Below, piece by piece: positions 7,457 to 11,164 of a DNA stretch of 11,164 nucleotides (positions within the stretch are counted from its first letter, which is position 1; every line of letters starts with the position of its first letter). Both the position numbers and the translations under genes were made by a program. The notes under the pieces are model-generated. The model saw only the letters and a program-made list of their open reading frames with translations. It searched no databases and was not told the DNA's origin. Origin of the DNA: Bacteroidota bacterium (lineage in GTDB: Bacteria > Bacteroidota > Bacteroidia > Chitinophagales > Chitinophagaceae); the NCBI GenBank assembly GCA_026391115.1, contig JAPLER010000200.1:1418-12581 (forward strand), written 5' to 3'.

Positions 7457-7684
7457 ATGATTATGCACTACAATACTTACTACTGGGGTATGAACTCCAT
7501 TTGGTGGATACTTTGGATACTATTATTGGTTTGGATTTTTGTACTACCTTATGATGTACCAGGTCAAAGAAAAAGAAAAGACTCCGCTCTTCAAGTGCTA
7601 CGAAACCGCTTTGCTGCTGGAGAAATTACAGCCAAAGTATATGAGGATATGAAAGCCATTATTAAACAAGATTTGGTTAAATAA
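7457..7684 (+). CDS. Small membrane protein with C-terminal SHOCT domain
   Basis: This 75-residue protein has a short aromatic N terminus, one transmembrane helix (about 13-31, IWWILWILLLVWIFVLP) and a basic cytoplasmic stretch GQRKRKD (36-42). It ends in a SHOCT (short C-terminal) motif, ALQVLRNRFAAGEITAKVYEDMKAII (two helices, 44-69), including the R-x-A-x-G-E-I-T turn typical of the family. SHOCT domains occur at the ends of many small bacterial membrane and stress proteins and are thought to mediate oligomerisation or binding. The start is ambiguous: ATGs at 7457, 7463 and 7490 are all in frame, and 7457 has the most A-rich leader. It lies 28 bases after the preceding gene in the same direction. 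Its specific role is unknown. Confidence 0.8.
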   Translation: MIMHYNTYYWGMNSIWWILWILLLVWIFVLPYDVPGQRKRKDSALQVLRNRFAAGEITAKVYEDMKAIIKQDLVK

Positions 7685-7752
7685 TTTGCAATAAATGGGA
7701 ATTATGTAACATAATGTAATCGTTGTGTAACATTTAATAGTCGTCTCTTTTG

Positions 7753-7760
7753 CAACTTTG
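7753..7760 (+). promoter_or_regulatory. Possible -7 promoter element for the envelope gene set
   Basis: CAACTTTG matches the Bacteroidota consensus TAnnTTTG at all fixed positions except the first. It lies 30 bases before the lipoprotein ATG at 7791, in the 106-base gap 7685-7790 that separates the SHOCT gene from the next set. The nearest upstream TTG (7723-7725) is 27 bases away, longer than the usual spacing of about 19-21, so the call is weak. Confidence 0.3.
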
Positions 7761-7790
7761 CACTATATAAAAACATATACAAATACTCAA

Positions 7791-8234
7791 ATGATTATTT
7801 CAAAAACAAATTACCTTATTAACAAATTATCGTTAGCTACATTGTTTGTTATTGTAGCTCTTCTATCTGCATCTTGCAATAGAAAATTTGCTTTTCAAAC
7901 TTCGGCAATTGTACCTGCAGCAAAGGGCTATACCAAGGTTACAAAAGATAACAACAACAATTATGTAATTAAAATTGAAATTACAGATTTGGCAGATGTA
8001 CAAAGACTTCAACCTCCTAAAAAAACCTATGTTGTTTGGATGGTTACCAATGAAACTATCACAAAAAATATTGGGCAAATAAAAAGTTCGTCAAGTATTT
8101 CATCTAGCAGAATGAAAGCAAGTTTTGAAACAGTTTCAACACTTAAACCAACAAAGGTTTTTATTACTGCTGAAGATGATGGCAGTACACAATCTTACAG
8201 CAATCAAATTGTTCTAGTAACAAAATCATTTTAA
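7791..8234 (+). CDS. Small lipoprotein of unknown function
   Basis: This 147-residue protein has a Sec/SPII-type signal: Lys5 and Lys12, a hydrophobic core LATLFVIVALL and the box SASC with Cys29 as the lipidated residue. The -3 residue is Ser, so the lipobox is acceptable but not ideal. The residues after Cys (NRKF) are not acidic, so the known Bacteroidota surface-export signal is missing and a periplasm-facing anchor is more likely. The mature part is mostly beta: YVIKIEITDLADVQRL, then KKTYVVWMVTNE, KASFETVSTL and KVFITAEDD. The order of a YVVW-type strand followed later by a phrase of ITAEDDGS type loosely recalls the C-terminal domain of anti-sigma-K-like proteins; this is speculative. 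ATG 7791 was chosen over the in-frame TTG at 7758 because it gives a normal signal peptide and has the A-rich leader ATACTCAAATG. Confidence 0.75.
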   Translation: MIISKTNYLINKLSLATLFVIVALLSASCNRKFAFQTSAIVPAAKGYTKVTKDNNNNYVIKIEITDLADVQRLQPPKKTYVVWMVTNETITKNIGQIKSSSSISSSRMKASFETVSTLKPTKVFITAEDDGSTQSYSNQIVLVTKSF

Positions 8235-8256
8235 TAAATTATAAAACACATCAGCA

Positions 8257-8412
8257 ATGAACAATCTTCTTTATCTAGTTGCAGTAATATTGGTTATTCT
8301 TTGGGTTATAGGCTTTTTTGCTTATAGTGCAGGAGCAGTAATACACATATTACTTATACTAGCTGTTATAGCTATTCTTTTAAGAATTATTCGAGGAAAT
8401 AAAATTATTTAA
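8257..8412 (+). CDS. 51-residue membrane protein, lmo0937/DUF5670 family
   Basis: This short gene encodes 51 residues starting MNNLLYLVAVILVILWVIGF and ending RIIRGNKII. It has two hydrophobic helices (about 4-23 and 27-45) joined by a short AYSAG turn before a central His30. This layout, with an N-terminal MNxLLYLVAVILVI and a central AGAxIHILL, is what I recognise as the lmo0937 family (DUF5670), small membrane proteins widespread in Bacteroidota and Firmicutes and often in stress regulons; their function is not known. It lies 22 bases after the lipoprotein stop and 15 bases before the YtxH-type gene, on the same strand, so it is very likely part of one operon. The positively charged C-terminal tail suggests a cytoplasmic C terminus. 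Confidence 0.85.
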   Translation: MNNLLYLVAVILVILWVIGFFAYSAGAVIHILLILAVIAILLRIIRGNKII

Positions 8413-8427
8413 ACAAAAAAAACAAAT

Positions 8428-8694
8428 ATGAAATCAGGAAAATTGGTATTAGGAATTTTAGCAGGCGTATCAGCTGGAGCTATTTTAGGAATTTTATTTG
8501 CACCAGCCAAAGGCTGCGATACACGCAAAAAAATTTTAAATAAAAAAGATGATTATGCAGATGCCATCAAAGACAAGTACGATGAATTGGTAGATGCTAT
8601 TGCAAAAAAATATGAAGCCATAGAAAAAGGTGCTGAAGATTTAGTTGAAAAGGGTAAATCAAAACTTCAAGAGGTGAAACACGAATTCTCATAG
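8428..8694 (+). CDS. YtxH-domain membrane-anchored protein
   Basis: This 88-residue protein has the YtxH architecture. An N-terminal helix rich in Gly and Ala, GKLVLGILAGVSAGAILGIL (4-23), leads into the family hallmark LFAPAKG followed by a basic TRKKI (32-36). A highly charged helical tail then runs to the end with a regular Lys/Glu/Asp pattern (DAIKDKYDELVDAIAKKYEA and onward), probably a coiled coil. The helix may span the membrane or insert as a glycine-zipper hairpin, with the charged tail in the cytoplasm. YtxH-type proteins belong to general stress regulons in Bacillus and are common in Bacteroidota stress clusters. The neighbours (DUF5670 before, Holin-X-like after) are the usual company for such proteins, which supports an envelope-stress role. 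The mechanism is unknown. Confidence 0.85.
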   Translation: MKSGKLVLGILAGVSAGAILGILFAPAKGCDTRKKILNKKDDYADAIKDKYDELVDAIAKKYEAIEKGAEDLVEKGKSKLQEVKHEFS

Positions 8695-8735
8695 TCAATT
8701 TCGCACCCACCAAATCAATAGTTCAAAAATTTAAC

Positions 8736-9092
8736 ATGAGCCATACAGAAACAAAGCCATTTGAAACACTTGTTGAAAAAGCTACTAGTTATTGCGAAAC
8801 AACGCTAGAACTATTTAAGCTAAATGCAATTGACAAAACATCAAGTATACTATCGTCCCTAGTAGTGTATGTATTTATTTTGGTTATTGGTTTTTTTCTT
8901 TTACTAAGTATAAATATTGGTATAAGTTTATGGCTTGGCGAAATGTTGGGTAAATCCTATTATGGTTTTTTTGCAATGGCTGGTATTAACATTATAGTTA
9001 TTTCTATTATTTATGCCTGTAGAAAACAATGCATCAAGCAACCTATTCGTAGTAATATTATCAGGCAAATGCTTTATAAAAAAAATGTATGA
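8736..9092 (+). CDS. Two-helix membrane protein, Holin-X (phage holin superfamily III)-like
   Basis: This 118-residue protein has an N-terminal amphipathic helix with charged residues (FETLVEKATSYCETTLELFK, 9-28) and two hydrophobic hairpin helices. The first is about 37-68, containing LVVYVFILVIGFFLLLSINI, and the second about 77-95, GFFAMAGINIIVISIIYA. They are joined by LGEMLGKSYYG, and a basic cytoplasmic tail follows. This matches the layout of the putative Holin-X family (PF07332 type), whose name does not imply a phage origin or lysis; in Bacteroidota these are chromosomal membrane proteins beside YtxH-type genes, as here. Its stop overlaps the start of the next gene by four bases (ATGA at 9089-9092), so the two are translationally coupled and may act together. 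Confidence 0.8.
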   Translation: MSHTETKPFETLVEKATSYCETTLELFKLNAIDKTSSILSSLVVYVFILVIGFFLLLSINIGISLWLGEMLGKSYYGFFAMAGINIIVISIIYACRKQCIKQPIRSNIIRQMLYKKNV

Positions 9093-9427
9093 AAAGCACA
9101 AAAGAAATAGATGAATTATCAAATAAAATTACTTTTCTAAAACAGCAACAGCAAACTGATTTATTGCTTTTAAAAGAAGAGTTTCATAAAACTTACGAAA
9201 GTTTAAAACCAATCAATATAATCAAAAGTACTTTTAAAGAAGTAGTTGCCTCACCTAACATAAAAACAACTCTTTTAAAAAATGTGATTGGCCTAGCAAC
9301 AGGATATTTATCAAAAAGAATACTCGTAGGCTCATCACACAATTTTATCAAAAAATCTCTAGGCACAGTATTGGAATTTGTAGTAGCAAAAGTTGTTGCA
9401 AATCGTGTTGATACAATAGTAAAATAG
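9089..9427 (+). CDS. 112-residue protein coupled to the Holin-X-like gene
   Basis: No named family is certain. The N-terminal third is a probable coiled coil (KEIDELSNKITFLKQQQQTD, 5-24) with a Gln run. The middle is a basic linker, and the C-terminal half contains a weakly hydrophobic stretch NVIGLATGYLSKRILVGSS (65-83) and an amphipathic helix LGTVLEFVVAKVVANRV (91-107). It therefore looks membrane-associated rather than deeply embedded. The ATGA overlap with the preceding gene makes joint translation very likely, and the order YtxH, Holin-X-like, coiled-coil protein suggests a membrane complex. Function is unknown. Confidence 0.75.
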   Translation: MKSTKEIDELSNKITFLKQQQQTDLLLLKEEFHKTYESLKPINIIKSTFKEVVASPNIKTTLLKNVIGLATGYLSKRILVGSSHNFIKKSLGTVLEFVVAKVVANRVDTIVK

Positions 9428-9466
9428 TTAAAACACTAGAGATTAAATCACCTATTAAACAAAAAA

Positions 9467-9967
9467 ATGAAAAAAATTATCATATCAAGTATGCTTTCAG
9501 TAATTGCAATACTATGTTATTCTCAAACCTCTTTACCTAAAGGTAAATCACAACTTAATCTTGGTGTAGGATTTTCAGAATGGGGCGTTCCTGTTTACAT
9601 TGGTTTCGATCATAGTGTTAGTAATGATATTACGCTTGGTCTTGAACTATCTTATCGTGGTTATCGAGAGAACTATAATAATAATAACTACAACCATAAT
9701 ATTACTGGCTTTTCTGGCAATGCCAATTATCACTTCAACAGAGTAATGAATATTCCTAGCAACTTTGATTTTTATGCAGGCTTAAATCTTGGGTTTTATG
9801 TATGGTCATCACCTAATAATTATTATGGTTCGCACAGTTCAGGCGTTGGTCTTGCAGCTCAAATTGGTGGTAGATATTACTTCTCTAAAAATGCAGGCTT
9901 AAACCTTGAATTTGGTGGTGGTAATGCTTTTTCTGGTGGAAAGTTTGGAGTAACATTTAAGTTATAA
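9467..9967 (+). CDS. Small outer-membrane beta-barrel protein
   Basis: This 166-residue protein has a clear N-terminal signal peptide: MKKIIISS, a hydrophobic core MLSVIAIL and a likely cleavage site near CYSQ-TS (about 20). The mature part of about 145 residues alternates polar and aromatic residues in beta strands: QLNLGVGFSEWG, PVYIGFDHS, ITLGLELSYRGY, NITGFSGNANYHF, FDFYAGLNLGFYVWS, GVGLAAQIGGRYYF and AGLNLEFGGGN, ending in FGVTFKL. Seven or eight strands fit an eight-stranded OmpA/OmpX-type or PorT-like barrel. An Asn/Tyr-rich loop, NYNNNNYNHN (69-78), is low complexity and probably exposed at the surface. It follows the stress cassette after 39 bases and ends 35 bases before a strong palindrome, so it is the probable last gene of the transcript. 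Its precise role is unknown. Confidence 0.85.
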   Translation: MKKIIISSMLSVIAILCYSQTSLPKGKSQLNLGVGFSEWGVPVYIGFDHSVSNDITLGLELSYRGYRENYNNNNYNHNITGFSGNANYHFNRVMNIPSNFDFYAGLNLGFYVWSSPNNYYGSHSSGVGLAAQIGGRYYFSKNAGLNLEFGGGNAFSGGKFGVTFKL

Positions 9968-10002
9968 AGGGCTTAGTATTATCTACATAAATAATATCAG
10001 AA

Positions 10003-10040
10003 AGCAAGAGAGGTCAACATTAATGTTGACCTCTCTTGCT
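10003..10040. terminator. Perfect 38-bp palindrome, likely bidirectional terminator
   Basis: Positions 10003-10021 and 10022-10040 are exact reverse complements (19 bp per arm, centre ATTAAT). The element lies between the convergent barrel gene (+) and tRNA-Ala (-), 35 bases after one and 7 bases after the other, which is the expected place for a shared terminator. Neither side has a strong T-run (AATTTAG on +, TTCTGATATTATTT on -), so termination may depend mainly on stem strength. Confidence 0.7.
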
Positions 10041-10047
10041 AATTTAG

Positions 10048-10120
10048 TGGAGAATAGCGGTCTCGAACCGCTGACCTCTTGCATGCCATGCAAACGCTCT
10101 ACCAACTGAGCTAATTCCCC
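10048..10120 (-). tRNA. tRNA-Ala (anticodon GGC)
   Basis: The - strand folds into a complete 73-nt cloverleaf. The acceptor stem GGGGAAT/ATTCTCC contains the G3-U70 wobble pair that identifies alanine tRNAs. The D stem is GCTC/GAGC with loop AGTTGGTA. The anticodon stem TTTGC/GCAAG carries loop ATGGCAT with GGC at positions 34-36, reading GCC and GCU codons. The T arm is AGCGG TTCGAGA CCGCT. The discriminator base is A; the following bases are CTA, so the CCA tail is not encoded and must be added enzymatically. The gene converges on the barrel gene and diverges from the lipoprotein at 10247. Confidence 0.97.
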
Positions 10121-10129
10121 AATACTACT

Positions 10130-10147
10130 TTGCAAATATATTTGCAA
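10130..10147. promoter_or_regulatory. Palindrome with a TAnnTTTG -7 element on each strand
   Basis: TTGCAAATATATTTGCAA is a perfect 18-bp palindrome. It contains TATATTTG on the + strand (10137-10144) and the same word on the - strand (10140-10133); both match the Bacteroidota -7 consensus TAnnTTTG exactly. The - strand copy lies 12 bases before the tRNA 5' end, as expected for a tRNA promoter. The + strand copy could serve the lipoprotein gene at 10247 with a leader of about 100 bases. No clear -33 TTG is seen for either, and the symmetry could instead be an operator. Confidence 0.5.
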
Positions 10148-10246
10148 GAAGTTTTTAAAATTATTTTTACTAAGAAATATTTTAAACTAATTCATTTAAT
10201 AATAGTCTTGGTATTAATTTCGTTTAAACAACTAAAAAATAAAAAA

Positions 10247-11164
10247 ATGAAAAAGATTACAAACCTATTTACCATTTGTGCTTGCTGCTTGTCATTATTT
10301 GCTGTAAGTTGTAAAAAATCTAGCTCTGATAACAGTACAACTACAGAAGATGTTGCAGAAGCAAAAGTTCACTCGGACGATGCTGTAAATTTTGATGGTG
10401 AGTCTGATGCTGTTGATGATGATGTTGATAATACAGTTGCATCTAGTGCAAAATTTTGTGGTGCATTTATCTTTAACAATGGCATCAATCATATTCCATT
10501 TGATGTAGATACTACCAATGCTGGTAATAGTACTTCAAGAATTATTTTAACATTTAATGGTAACATAGCATCAGGACAGTGCAGAAAAAGAACAGGTACT
10601 ATTACCATAGATTTATTAAATGCTCCAAAATGGGTAGAAACAAATGCTGTATTGCGTTACACGTTCACTAATTTTAAAGTACAAGATGTATGCAAAGGCA
10701 AATCTATTACCCTTAATGGTGAAAGATATGTAACCAATGTTAGTGGTGGAAATTTGGTAAGGTTAAAACTTGGCGGGATAAATAGTTTAGTACATAAAAT
10801 AAGAAATGGAGCAAATGGTTTATCTGTAACATTTACGGATAGCAGTGGTAGTAAAACTGCTGTGTGGAACGCAGCAAGAAGAACAGAAATTAAATTTGAC
10901 AGTGCAAGCAATGGTTTTTATTTTACAGTAAATGGCGATAGTACTCTAGGCGGTGTTGCAAATACTGCATCTTGGGGCAATACACGCAATAACAAAGCAT
11001 ATACAACTGTAATAAACAATGCAATAAAATCTAATACAGTTTGTAAATTATGGAGACCTACAGCAGGATTAACTACACACACTGTGGGTAATTTTTCTTT
11101 TACAACATTATTTGGTTTAGATGCTAATGGCAGTGCAGTTACAAGTGGTTGTGCTACACATTAT
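10247..11164 (+). CDS. Secreted lipoprotein of unknown function, incomplete at window end
   Basis: An ATG after the A-rich leader ACTAAAAAATAAAAAA opens a frame of 306 codons with no stop before the window edge, so the C terminus is missing. The signal peptide is MKKITNLFTICACCLSLFAV, followed by SC, with Cys22 as the lipidation site. KKSSS follows it, without the acidic surface-export signal. A mature acidic and Ser/Thr-rich spacer (about 28-64, including DAVDDDVDN) leads to a beta-rich domain with repeated short strands: FCGAFIFNN, SRIILTFNG, GTITIDLL, AVLRYTFTNFKV, KSITLNGERYVTNVSGGN and GLSVTFTDSSG. Five Cys (71, 112, 149, 266 and 302) lie beyond the lipidation site and could form disulfides in the periplasm. 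The pattern is common in Bacteroidota lipoproteins of no assigned function. It is transcribed away from the tRNA and is not part of the stress run. Confidence 0.85.
   Translation, partial: MKKITNLFTICACCLSLFAVSCKKSSSDNSTTTEDVAEAKVHSDDAVNFDGESDAVDDDVDNTVASSAKFCGAFIFNNGINHIPFDVDTTNAGNSTSRIILTFNGNIASGQCRKRTGTITIDLLNAPKWVETNAVLRYTFTNFKVQDVCKGKSITLNGERYVTNVSGGNLVRLKLGGINSLVHKIRNGANGLSVTFTDSSGSKTAVWNAARRTEIKFDSASNGFYFTVNGDSTLGGVANTASWGNTRNNKAYTTVINNAIKSNTVCKLWRPTAGLTTHTVGNFSFTTLFGLDANGSAVTSGCATHY

Noticed and set aside
7758..7790. TTG start giving an 11-residue longer lipoprotein
   Set aside because: The extension MHYIKTYTNTQ would push the signal peptide away from the N terminus, and the TTG overlaps a likely -7 promoter element. 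ATG at 7791 is better.
8736..9092. Phage holin and prophage remnant
   Set aside because: No other phage gene (endolysin, terminase, capsid, integrase) is present; Holin-X-type proteins are common chromosomal membrane proteins beside YtxH genes.
10048..10120. tRNA-Ala as an integration (att) site of a mobile element
   Set aside because: No integrase and no second copy of the tRNA 3' end were seen in the window; the genes on both sides have similar composition.
10295..10911. Two - strand open frames (10295-10492 and 10657-10911)
   Set aside because: They are antisense to the long + strand lipoprotein frame, which has a signal peptide and lipobox; neither antisense product shows a domain.

Overview
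The window looks like chromosomal DNA from an AT-rich member of the Bacteroidota. Chitinophagales or a related group is a guess from general gene style. The pointers are: A-rich leaders with no Shine-Dalgarno motif before nearly every start, lipoproteins with Bacteroidota-type signal peptides, an 8-bp element fitting the Bacteroidota -7 consensus TAnnTTTG beside the tRNA, and protein types common in that phylum. There is no sign of a phage, an insertion sequence, a CRISPR array or a replication origin.

Layout: 1-234 holds no gene. A FAD-dependent oxidoreductase (235-1290) is followed by a non-coding gap. Next comes a long run of genes all on the + strand: a universal stress protein (1558-2022) abutting a CbpA-type DnaJ co-chaperone (2023-2910), an unrecognised 117-residue protein (2922-3275), a GH130 mannoside phosphorylase-like protein (3428-4465), a two-domain GT4-type glycosyltransferase (4477-6831), a 194-residue protein of unknown function (6844-7428) and a membrane-anchored SHOCT protein (7457-7684). 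After a gap of about 105 bases there is a second set of small envelope proteins: a lipoprotein (7791-8234), a 51-residue lmo0937/DUF5670-type membrane protein (8257-8412), a YtxH-type protein (8428-8694), a Holin-X-like two-helix membrane protein (8736-9092) overlapping a 112-residue protein (9089-9427), and a small outer-membrane beta-barrel (9467-9967).

The + strand run ends at a perfect 38-bp palindrome (10003-10040), probably a terminator shared with the convergent tRNA-Ala(GGC) on the - strand (10048-10120). A second, smaller palindrome (10130-10147) carries a TAnnTTTG element on each strand and lies between the tRNA and a divergent lipoprotein gene (10247 to the window edge, incomplete).

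Taken together, 1558-9967 reads as a general-stress and envelope-maintenance island: protein-folding help, a stress nucleotide-binding protein, a cytoplasmic beta-mannoside or glycan module, and a group of YtxH, DUF5670 and Holin-X-type proteins often seen in stress regulons. The most unusual part is the pairing of a GH130 enzyme with a large GT4 plus helical-domain protein inside this stress context, with no sugar transporter, secreted glycosidase or SusCD pair nearby. This suggests an intracellular mannose-containing glycan or compatible solute rather than digestion of dietary mannan. That is inference; no substrate can be read from the sequence.
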